From the NCBI GenBank assembly GCA_015521265.1, contig WAON01000244.1, forward strand, positions 1 to 7,377: 7,377 bases of DNA, given 5' to 3'. The position numbers were made by a program, and so were the translations under genes. Below the pieces are notes generated by a model. That model worked only from the letters and a program-made list of their open reading frames with translations, did not search any database and was not told where the DNA came from. Of this stretch, positions 1 to 5,891 are shown in pieces (the stretch's first letter is position 1; every line of letters begins with the position of its first letter). This DNA is from Desulfurococcales archaeon (lineage in GTDB: Archaea > Thermoproteota > Thermoprotei_A > Sulfolobales > Desulfurococcaceae).

Positions 1-292
1 CCCCTATACTTCCAGTTTTCGCACCCTCACCGCTTTTTACCGTTTCTACTTTCCTCTTAATTTGTTTATGCATATCTTCCTCGAGCATACGCTCCAGCAA
101 CCACTCCCCCTTACCCGTTAAAATATATCCTGAGCCTGCTTTCGCTAGGAACCCGTTATTCTTCAGCCTATAAACTATTGATCTAGCCATTCCAAGAGAT
201 ATTGATAAATACTGGGACAAATCCTTAATACCGGATCCTGGATTCTCCTTGAAAAACTCTAATACTTTTGTCGTCAACCTCTTAGCCGGCAA
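1..292 (-). CDS. Winged-helix DNA-binding protein, 3' end outside window
   Basis: Partial gene. I translated the minus strand by hand and found an open frame of about 97 codons running off the left edge. Residues ~5-60 look like a winged helix-turn-helix: a first helix (KRLTTKVLEFFKEN), a helix-turn-helix (IKDLSQYLSISLGMARSIVYRL) and a short wing (GFLAKAGSGYILT), then a helix (GEWLLERMLEED) and a basic, Gly/Lys-rich stretch at the edge. This is the pattern of small archaeal MarR/ArsR-like regulators, and I infer a DNA-binding transcription factor; the effector is unknown. An in-frame TAA at 298-296 limits the start to GTG 295 or TTG 292. TTG is preferred because AGGTG (303-299) then lies 6 bases upstream. 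It is divergent from the disulfide oxidoreductase operon and could regulate it, though nothing here proves that. Confidence 0.72.
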   Translation of the reverse strand, partial: MPAKRLTTKVLEFFKENPGSGIKDLSQYLSISLGMARSIVYRLKNNGFLAKAGSGYILTGKGEWLLERMLEEDMHKQIKRKVETVKSGEGAKTGSIG

Positions 293-331
293 CACTTACA
301 CCTGATCAATTACTATTATGTATATCGCTGC

Positions 332-338
332 TTAAATA
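332..338 (-). promoter_or_regulatory. TATA box of the left-edge regulator gene
   Basis: On the minus strand the sequence tatttaa lies about 27 bases upstream of a likely transcription start near 308. That would give a short leader carrying the AGGTG ribosome binding site (303-299) ahead of TTG 292. Spacing fits an archaeal TATA element; the upstream BRE is weak. Confidence 0.45.
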
Positions 339-370
339 CTGGGCGGACAGTCCCACCGGATTAATAGAAG

Positions 371-379
371 TTTTTATTA
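371..379 (+). promoter_or_regulatory. TATA box of the disulfide oxidoreductase-regulator operon
   Basis: The sequence tttttatta, preceded by a purine-rich gaag as in an archaeal BRE, sits about 75 bases before the ATG at 450. With usual archaeal spacing, transcription would start near 400. It is divergent from the TATA box of the left-edge regulator, about 33 bases away. Confidence 0.5.
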
Positions 380-404
380 GGCTTAGTGGGAGTATCAATA
401 GACG

Positions 405-426
405 AGTGTTAGGAGCTTCTAACACT
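405..426. promoter_or_regulatory. 22-bp palindrome, candidate repressor operator
   Basis: Arms agtgttag (405-412) and ctaacact (419-426) are perfect inverted repeats around the hexamer gagctt, whose inner four bases agct are also self-complementary. Only one pair in the 22 bases fails to match. The site lies just after the predicted transcription start and before the ribosome binding site, a position where a bound archaeal repressor could block RNA polymerase. The core reads TTAGG-agctt-CTAA, which recalls the TTAGG/CCTAA half-sites of the DtxR family. The second gene of this operon is a MntR/DtxR-like regulator, so autoregulation is a reasonable inference. A hairpin in the mRNA leader is an alternative role. 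Confidence 0.55.
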
Positions 427-449
427 AATTAATGGAGTGGTGAATTATT

Positions 450-1259
450 ATGAGTCAACAAGAAGGATTATTCGACCCGGAAACGGAGCAAGCCCTACGA
501 GAGATCTTCAACAGCTTCCCTAAGAAGCTAGTAGACTACCTAGTAGTCGAGGACGAAAACGATCCCCCGGAGGATCCGCCTATGGAGCACCACCATGAAC
601 ACCATCACCATGGAGAAGAGGAGTTAACGGAGTTCCACCATCATCACCACCATGTCGAGGGTTGTCCAACCTGTAGTGAAGCTAAGACGCTGGCCCGGGA
701 GTTAATGAGGGTTTCAAATGGGAAACTAGAGTTTAAGATTATTGATAAGAGTAGCGATGAGGCGAAGAAGCTTATCCCGAGATATGTTCCGGCTTTCATC
801 TATGATACTCCTAAGAAGAATATTAGGTACTACGGCCTTCCAAGCGGGCAAGAATTTGCACCCTTCATCTACATACATAAATACATAGCTACCGGGGAAT
901 TATCCCTGCCTAAAGAAGTTGTAGAACAGGTTAAAACTATTGACACCCCCCTACACGTCAAGATATTCGTAACCCCTGAATGCCCCTACTGCCCACTCGT
1001 AGTAGACGCATTCAACCAGATGGCTCTAATCAATGACAACCTTCTAGTAGAGACGATTGAAGCGGTCGAGCTACCCCTTGAAGCAGACATGTATGGGGTA
1101 GCATATGTTCCAGACATAGTATTCAACGATCCTGATAAACAAGCAGAGTACGGTGTTGAACCAGTCGAGAGGCTTAACGGCTACCTACCGCCGGATCAGA
1201 TGATCCTAGTTGTTAAACAAGCAGCTGAAAAACTAAAAGAAAAGAAAGCTAAGCAGTAA
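450..1259 (+). CDS. Protein disulfide oxidoreductase with histidine-rich insert
   Basis: A 269-residue protein of the PDO family: two thioredoxin folds in tandem, cytosolic in hyperthermophilic archaea, where they form, reduce or isomerise disulfides. Fold 1 (about 58-160) has CPTC at 72-75 and the cis-proline loop RYVPAF (P114). Fold 2 (about 165-265) has CPYC at 178-181 and the cis-proline loop AYVPDI (P221). CPYC in the C-terminal fold is the main active site in characterised PDOs. Unusual here are an acidic, Pro-rich linker (34-46) and His runs at 47-49, 51-54 and 63-68: 13 histidines, the last six where strand beta-1 before the first CxxC should be. That strongly suggests metal binding (inference). 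ATG 450 is supported by GGTGA at 439-443, 6 bases upstream. It is the first gene of an operon with a MntR-like regulator. The family call is firm; the metal role is not proven. Confidence 0.9.
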   Translation: MSQQEGLFDPETEQALREIFNSFPKKLVDYLVVEDENDPPEDPPMEHHHEHHHHGEEELTEFHHHHHHVEGCPTCSEAKTLARELMRVSNGKLEFKIIDKSSDEAKKLIPRYVPAFIYDTPKKNIRYYGLPSGQEFAPFIYIHKYIATGELSLPKEVVEQVKTIDTPLHVKIFVTPECPYCPLVVDAFNQMALINDNLLVETIEAVELPLEADMYGVAYVPDIVFNDPDKQAEYGVEPVERLNGYLPPDQMILVVKQAAEKLKEKKAKQ

Positions 1260-1288
1260 ACACTACTCATGCGGGGAAGTCCGGGGTA

Positions 1289-1681
1289 TTGAGCAGGGAG
1301 AAGACAACGCCGAGAATGGAAGACTACTTAGAAGCAATATACGTTATGATAATTAATGGTGAAAAACCAGGGGTTAGAGCCTTAGCCCGTAGGTTAATGG
1401 TTAAACCTAGTAGTGTACTCGAGTATCTTAGGAAGCTTGATAGTGAAGGCTATATAGAGTACCGTAAGGGGGGTAAGATAAAGCTTACAGAGAAAGGGTT
1501 AAAGATTGCACAGCAAATCTATCAACGCCACAAGATTATTACTAGGTTTCTACAGAAACTGGGTGTTCCAAAAGAGATCGCTGAAATAGATGCATGCTAT
1601 GTCGAACACGGCATCCACCCTGAAACACTGGAGAAGATTATAGAGTTCCTTAAGAAATATAATGGTTATGAGGAAGCTTGA
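1289..1681 (+). CDS. MntR/DtxR-family metal-dependent repressor
   Basis: A 130-residue regulator with the N-terminal winged helix (about 9-70) and the helical metal-binding/dimerisation domain (about 71-128) of the DtxR/MntR family. The C-terminal SH3-like domain is absent, as in Bacillus MntR. The start (TTPRMEDYLEAIY) closely resembles Bacillus MntR. By alignment to MntR ligands, D12, E15 and H81 match D8, E11 and H77; C103, E106 and H107 form a CxxEH motif where B. subtilis MntR has ExxEH and DtxR has CxxEH. The ligand set is therefore mixed, and Mn(II) or Fe(II) sensing cannot be told apart. The start is TTG 1289, weakly supported by the GGGG tracts just before it; ATG 1315 is an alternative that would still keep D12 and E15. 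It lies 29 bases after the disulfide oxidoreductase gene and is probably co-transcribed, likely autoregulated through the palindrome at 405-426. Its last 16 bases overlap the convergent gene. Confidence 0.88.
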   Translation: MSREKTTPRMEDYLEAIYVMIINGEKPGVRALARRLMVKPSSVLEYLRKLDSEGYIEYRKGGKIKLTEKGLKIAQQIYQRHKIITRFLQKLGVPKEIAEIDACYVEHGIHPETLEKIIEFLKKYNGYEEA

Positions 1682-2478
1682 AGCTTCTTTTCAATAAGGA
1701 TCAGTAGTCTTACAGGATCATCTCCGAGCATGCAGTCATAATCCCCAACACTAATTGTTTCAACCCCTAAACGCGATACTAAATCCCTCCTAATCCTTTT
1801 TGAGCAAATAAAACATGTACCACTACTAGTCTTCTCACCGTATTCCGTGTATAGTTTTGTGCTCGATATAATTGGTGGACTAATAATTACAGTGCCCCCA
1901 TCAACGATTACTCCTCTAAACAATATAATTGCGTCACCATTAGACCTACAGCCTAAGATAAAGACTTCTCCTAGGAGCTTAGAAACCGTTTCAACATGAT
2001 CCCTTAACCTATGAGCAGCTTCTACAAGCCTCTTAAAATACTCATATTCATCGACGAGTAAGTGTATTTTCCTGAAGGGTATTCTGGGATCGATTGATAA
2101 GTAATCCATAACCCTATTGAAAGCCATTAAGAGCTCAGTACCCTTGCTTATTAGACAGTACAGACCACCAATTAATACTAGGGGATCAACAGGTTTATCG
2201 GTCATGTATGCTGAAACTGTTTTACCCCTACCTTTTAAGCGGTGAATATATGCTTTACCGAGCACGTTATTAATCGATACTCCATTATCAATATCTCTTC
2301 CATCAACGATCTCAAGTTTTAGATTATTAATTACTAACCTGTAAAGATCACCATCTGCTTCAATAGCCGGTTTACAATCCGATAAACTATATCCACACCC
2401 CATTAGTGCGGAGCCTATTGCTAGCCTAATAGCTTCATCTAAATTGAAACCCTGAAGACATACATCGTCTTTCGCCAT
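1666..2478 (-). CDS. Conserved-looking protein of unknown function with a CxxC motif
   Basis: A 270-residue soluble protein that I do not recognise. There is no signal peptide or clear membrane helix. A helical N-terminus (12-28) leads into mixed strand/helix sequence, then a helical stretch around 136-170, and a beta-rich segment (172-206). A CFIC motif at 222-225 is followed by a basic patch (SKRIRR) and a lone Cys at 249. CFICSKRIRR looks like half of a zinc knuckle, with C249 and possibly C178 or H161 as further ligands; this is speculation. ATG 2478 is supported by GTGAT at 2489-2485, 6 bases upstream, and a TATA box about 37 bases upstream that would give a short leader. The gene shares its promoter element with the divergent MFS gene and overlaps the regulator gene by 16 bases at its tail. 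Codon use resembles its neighbours, so the frame is very probably real. Confidence 0.75.
   Translation of the reverse strand: MAKDDVCLQGFNLDEAIRLAIGSALMGCGYSLSDCKPAIEADGDLYRLVINNLKLEIVDGRDIDNGVSINNVLGKAYIHRLKGRGKTVSAYMTDKPVDPLVLIGGLYCLISKGTELLMAFNRVMDYLSIDPRIPFRKIHLLVDEYEYFKRLVEAAHRLRDHVETVSKLLGEVFILGCRSNGDAIILFRGVIVDGGTVIISPPIISSTKLYTEYGEKTSSGTCFICSKRIRRDLVSRLGVETISVGDYDCMLGDDPVRLLILIEKKLQASS
1673..1687. repeat. 15-bp palindrome at the convergent gene ends
   Basis: The sequence gaagcttgaagcttc has perfect 7-base arms around one central base. It spans the stop codon of the MntR-like gene and the last codons of the convergent gene, and is followed on the plus strand by a short tttt (1688-1691). 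It may help end transcription, but the one-base centre makes a stable hairpin unlikely, and the symmetry may be incidental to coding on both strands. Confidence 0.3.
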
Positions 2479-2511
2479 GGCTGTATCACAATGTTATTAA
2501 TCACTGTTATG

Positions 2512-2520
2512 ATTTATATA
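2512..2520. promoter_or_regulatory. Shared bidirectional TATA element
   Basis: The A/T block atttatata reads as a TATA box on both strands. On the minus strand it would place a start near 2489, just ahead of the ATG at 2478. On the plus strand it would place one near 2543, about 40 bases before the GTG at 2583. No other convincing TATA-like sequence lies in the 104-base gap, so one element probably serves both divergent genes. Confidence 0.5.
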
Positions 2521-2582
2521 TCCTGGATGTGGATGGTCCCGAACACTGCTGAGCCCATATAGTTGAGGGTGGTGAAGAAGCG

Positions 2583-3872
2583 GTGGCTGGCCGAAGCAGT
2601 CCTAAGCTTTTCGACCGCGTGCTCGGCTACTCAATGCTTGTATGGATGAGTATTGCGGCTAGCCTTGGAAGTGTTGGATTCGTAATTAATGGTTTGATCA
2701 TTGAGCTTGGAATTACTAGTCTCGGATTAAAAGGGCTGCTGGCTTCTAGCAGTCTTATCGGTATGTTTATCGGCGCCTTAACTAGTGGTTTCCTAGGGGA
2801 CGTTATCGGTAGGAAGAAGTCAGCAATACTATTCGGTTTAACGCATGGAGTAGCCGGGATTATTGCTGTATTACTGAAGGATCCCTACTGGTTCTCTGCT
2901 TGGAGGATCATTACCGGCTTCGGCCTCGGCGGAATACTACCAGTTATAGCAAGCCTAGTCTCAGAGTATAGCTGGCCTGTTAACCGTGGTAGGCGTATAA
3001 GCTTATTGGAGAGTAGCTGGGCTTATGGCTGGTTAATACCGGTCTTAACAGCTTATTTCTGCCTTAAAAGCATGGGTTACATGGCTTACGGTTTACTCAT
3101 AGCTATTATAGCTTTCCTACTAGTACTCCCCGTACTTTTACTTCCAGAGAGCCCTAGATACTTATTACTGAGGGGTCTGGAGGAGGAAGCTAAGCGCCTA
3201 GTCGAGAAATACCGTGTCCCGCTACCAGTTGTTAAGGGTAGGGGGGCTTCATGGATTAGTAGGGTTAGGGAATTGTTTAGCAGGGATCTATTACCGGCTA
3301 CCCTCGGCTTATGGCTCGTATGGTTCACGATCACTATGGGTTACTACGGGTTATTCATCTGGTTCCCACGCCTACTAGCAACACATGGTTCAGAAATAGG
3401 CTTCTCCAGCCTTGCAGCATACCTAGCTAAGCATAGACTTGAATACCTAGTAATAATAACACTAGCCCAAATACCAGGATACTATAGTGCAGCTTACCTA
3501 GTAGATGTAATCGGACATAAGAAAACCCTTGGAATCTATATAGTGTTAACCGGGGTATCAGCTTTCTTCCTAGCAACAGCTAACACTGTCCCACTATTCC
3601 TACTGCTCGGAATAACTCTTGCCTTCTTCGACTTGGGTAGCTGGGCCGCCCTATACACTTACACGCCAGAACAGTATCCAACGGGTATACGAGTAGCCGG
3701 TACAGCTTGGGCTTCAACAATTGGGAGGCTGGGAGGCATACTTGGACCCTACATAGTACCCTTCCTTGGATCATGGCAGGTAGTCTTTACCTTCTTCGCC
3801 TCGATACACCTTATCGGTGCGCTGGGAGTACTGCCGGGTAGGGAGTTGATGAAGAAGGAAATGGTTGAGTAG
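2583..3872 (+). CDS. Major facilitator superfamily transporter (sugar-porter/SV2-like)
   Basis: A 429-residue membrane protein with about 12 hydrophobic helices in two halves of six. After helix 2 it has a textbook MFS motif A at 69-79 (GFLGDVIGRKK). Helix 6 ends in PESPR at 188-192, the signature of the sugar-porter and related metabolite:H+ symporter branches. A cytosolic loop of about 45 residues joins the halves, and motif A recurs in degenerate form at 305-314 (YLVDVIGHKK). The segment TPEQYPTGIRVAGTAWASTI (361-380) matches the E-x-x-P-T-x-x-R motif before helix 11. It is a secondary transporter driven by an ion gradient; the substrate cannot be named. The GTG start at 2583 is chosen because GGTGA at 2571-2575 lies 7 bases upstream. 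It is divergent from the unknown CxxC protein and ends 4 bases from the T-component gene, tail to tail. Confidence 0.88.
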   Translation: MAGRSSPKLFDRVLGYSMLVWMSIAASLGSVGFVINGLIIELGITSLGLKGLLASSSLIGMFIGALTSGFLGDVIGRKKSAILFGLTHGVAGIIAVLLKDPYWFSAWRIITGFGLGGILPVIASLVSEYSWPVNRGRRISLLESSWAYGWLIPVLTAYFCLKSMGYMAYGLLIAIIAFLLVLPVLLLPESPRYLLLRGLEEEAKRLVEKYRVPLPVVKGRGASWISRVRELFSRDLLPATLGLWLVWFTITMGYYGLFIWFPRLLATHGSEIGFSSLAAYLAKHRLEYLVIITLAQIPGYYSAAYLVDVIGHKKTLGIYIVLTGVSAFFLATANTVPLFLLLGITLAFFDLGSWAALYTYTPEQYPTGIRVAGTAWASTIGRLGGILGPYIVPFLGSWQVVFTFFASIHLIGALGVLPGRELMKKEMVE

Positions 3873-3876
3873 AAGC

Positions 3877-4482
3877 CTATAATGTAAACTGTAAGAGTAA
3901 TACGAGGATGCCGGTTAACAGTATTATTAACGTGTATTTTTTATTGTTCCGGGCTGGGAGTGGGTGTATGGGCGGTGATCCGAGTCTGTGATAGTTTGCA
4001 TACAGCGTCTTACTCCCAGCCTCCAGGAGAGCGGCAAGAGCTGGTGCAAGCCTCTTAGAAGCAGGCTCCCCTTTAAGAGCCCCAATCATCATTGACTCCC
4101 TCATATACTTCAACCCAAGAGGCATGAGCCGCCATGTTAATAGGGGCATTATGGATGAACCGGGTTTTCCCAGCTCTATCAATATATTGGCTAGTTTCAC
4201 AGGGCTAACCATGTATGCTATGAACAATATTGTTATCGAGTAGGATAATGCACGAGTATAGATCATTAATGCATCTATAAGGGAGATGTAAGGAGGTATT
4301 CCTAGTAACGATACAATATAGGCTGTTAAAGCATACCATCCAGCAGGTATACTCGAGAGTATGATCGATGCAGAAGCCCATTCATTCCCGATGAGTAATA
4401 AACCAACCAGTACTTGAGCAATTAAGAAAAGTATCAATGCTTTATCCCGGCCAATAATGATCGATAAAACAACCAGTACCAC
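3877..4482 (-). CDS. ECF transporter T component (EcfT/CbiQ family)
   Basis: Transmembrane T subunit that couples the fused ATPase to the S component. The 201 residues from GTG 4482 hold about five hydrophobic segments. The stretch SPVKLANILIELGKP (93-107) followed by WRLMPLGLKYMRES (117-130) matches the conserved EcfT pattern before the coupling helices. The usual two Ala-Arg-Gly latch motifs are altered: the first reads ALKG (135-138), the second lies around YANYHRLG (161-168). The family is usually somewhat longer, and the frame stays open upstream to a TAA at 4617-4615. The extra sequence includes LRSIHSFVKIVYVVLVVL, which looks like the normal N-terminus of EcfT, yet contains no ATG, GTG or TTG. 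The true start may thus be non-canonical (for example GTA at 4563, 5 bases after GGAG 4572-4569, giving 228 residues). It is third gene of the ECF operon. The family call is good; the start is uncertain. Confidence 0.8.
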   Translation of the reverse strand: MVLVVLSIIIGRDKALILFLIAQVLVGLLLIGNEWASASIILSSIPAGWYALTAYIVSLLGIPPYISLIDALMIYTRALSYSITILFIAYMVSPVKLANILIELGKPGSSIMPLLTWRLMPLGLKYMRESMMIGALKGEPASKRLAPALAALLEAGSKTLYANYHRLGSPPIHPLPARNNKKYTLIILLTGILVLLLQFTL

Positions 4483-4521
4483 ATATACTATTTTAACAAA
4501 TGAATGAATTGATCTAAGAGA

Positions 4522-4542
4522 CTCTTCCCCCTTAAGGAAGAG
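4522..4542 (-). other. Hairpin between ATPase and T-component genes
   Basis: On the transcribed minus strand ctcttcc and ggaagag form a 7-bp stem around a 7-base loop (ttaaggg), about 40 bases before GTG 4482. It lies in the gap between the ATPase stop and the first canonical start of the T gene. It could affect translation of the T gene or mRNA processing. No T-run follows it, so it is not an obvious terminator. The same bases are readable in the T-component frame as an N-terminal extension. Confidence 0.35.
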
Positions 4543-4571
4543 GGATCGGTATACTAGGTCTACAAGTACTC

Positions 4572-5891
4572 CTATAATACTCGTTTCAATACACCACCAG
4601 ACATTACATATACCTTATCGAGTATACTCGTTAGCCTAGGATCATGTGTCGCGATTATTAATCCAACACCCTTCATCGAAGCTCCTATAAGGGTTTCAGC
4701 TAGTATCGATAAGTTATAAGGGTCTAGGCCGGCGGAAGGCTCATCTAATAATAGTATATCGGCGTTTCTAAGTATTGCAGAGGCTATAGCAACCCTCCTC
4801 CTCTCCCCACTGCTAAGCTTCGCTAAGGGCTTATCCAGTAAATCATCGAGCCGGAATAGCTTGACTACTTCGCTTATTTCCTCCCTACTACTCGACGAGT
4901 TCTCGAGTTCTTCTCTGGGGGTTGGATGTGTATAGTAGAGGAGGGGTTCTTCGGGAATATATATTATTCTACCGGACTTTACAATGCTTCCCTTAATTGG
5001 TTTTAAGAGCCCTGCTAGTATTTTTAAGAGCGTTGTCTTCCCTGATCCATTGGGCCCGGTTATCCCAATGATCTCTCCTCTTCGCAGGGTTAAACTAGCC
5101 TTTCTTATAATTAATCGGCTAGCCGGGTAATGGTAGGCTATACCCCTCGCTTCAAGTAATACTTCACCATAAGGCCTAGACTTTTTCTCTGGGATGCTGG
5201 GCTCCGAAAGTAGTTCATTCTTGAGCGGGCCCATGTATTCGACTATACCATTCCGAAGGATCATTAACTCCGGCTCTAGCCTGCTCCAAGCAAGTGGTTC
5301 ATGATCAACTACTAGAGCCGATCCACCTTCTTCTAAATGCTTTCCAACTAATTCGATGAATGTATTCTTCGAGTATTTGTCTATGTAAACAAGTGGTTCA
5401 TCTATCAATAGGAGCTCGGCTTCCCGATCAATGCTTGTAGCCCATAATAGTCTCTGGTATTGACCAGCGCTTAAGCCGTAAGTTACATGATCTAGTAGTT
5501 CTCCAAGCCCATATCTTTCAAGGTTTTCCTCATCGCATTTAATCCCTGCCTGGCTTAATGCTAGGCAGTATTCTGACCCGACGGTATAACCTATTATACC
5601 ATACCATGGTTCTTGAGGAATATAGCTGATCAATTTGTAAAGTATCTCTGGATCTTCTCTATAAGGATTCCTACCAGCAACAGAGACTTCCCCATCAAGA
5701 AAGCCGTTATCTAGTTTTAACAGTCCACTAACTGTTTTTATCAGTGTAGTCTTACCGCTCCCGGAAGGACCTGTTACTACTAGTATTTGTCCACTCCCTA
5801 ATTCAAACCTTATATTCTCGATACTGAAACCATCGGGATATCCAGCCTTCCTAATAACTGCTCGAAGCAATGGTTTATTATTGGTAGGCAC
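4572..5891 (-). CDS. Fused ECF energy-coupling ATPase (two ABC domains, A-A')
   Basis: One 439-residue chain holding both ATPase domains that other ECF systems encode as EcfA and EcfA'. It works at the inner face of the membrane and powers uptake. Domain 1 (about 10-225): Walker A GPSGSGKTT 41-49, Q-loop YIPQEP (Q93), signature LSAGQ 140-144, Walker B LLLIDE 160-165, H197; the D-loop is atypical (LVYID where SALD is common). Domain 2 (about 243-439): Walker A GPNGSGKTT 279-287, Q-loop position occupied by Glu (YIPEEP, E314), signature LSSGE 359-363, Walker B ILLLDE 379-384, D-loop SAGLD, H416. Both sites keep the catalytic Glu. The GTG start at 5891 overlaps the S-component gene by 14 bases, implying translational coupling; AGGAGG lies about 12 bases upstream. 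The T-component gene follows. The substrate is set by the S component, so it is unknown. Confidence 0.92.
   Translation of the reverse strand: MPTNNKPLLRAVIRKAGYPDGFSIENIRFELGSGQILVVTGPSGSGKTTLIKTVSGLLKLDNGFLDGEVSVAGRNPYREDPEILYKLISYIPQEPWYGIIGYTVGSEYCLALSQAGIKCDEENLERYGLGELLDHVTYGLSAGQYQRLLWATSIDREAELLLIDEPLVYIDKYSKNTFIELVGKHLEEGGSALVVDHEPLAWSRLEPELMILRNGIVEYMGPLKNELLSEPSIPEKKSRPYGEVLLEARGIAYHYPASRLIIRKASLTLRRGEIIGITGPNGSGKTTLLKILAGLLKPIKGSIVKSGRIIYIPEEPLLYYTHPTPREELENSSSSREEISEVVKLFRLDDLLDKPLAKLSSGERRRVAIASAILRNADILLLDEPSAGLDPYNLSILAETLIGASMKGVGLIIATHDPRLTSILDKVYVMSGGVLKRVL

Noticed and set aside
339..360. Possible operator in the G/C-rich patch between the divergent left promoters
   Set aside because: Short complementary pieces (ggac/gtcc, tggg/ccca) do not share one centre of symmetry, so no real dyad is present.
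585..660. His runs as a cloning tag or vector contamination
   Set aside because: The histidines are internal, interrupted by Glu/Gly, use mixed codons and sit in an otherwise normal archaeal gene context with a native promoter.
1673..1687. Palindrome as an intrinsic hairpin terminator
   Set aside because: A one-base centre cannot form a proper loop without losing several pairs, and only four Ts follow.
3086..3334. Open frame of 82 codons on the minus strand inside the MFS gene
   Set aside because: It lies fully opposite a well-supported transporter gene, is Ser/Arg-rich antisense-like sequence, and has no family resemblance or ribosome binding site.
3580..3774. Open frame of 64 codons on the minus strand inside the MFS gene
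   Set aside because: Shadow of the conserved C-terminal half of the MFS transporter; no start signals.
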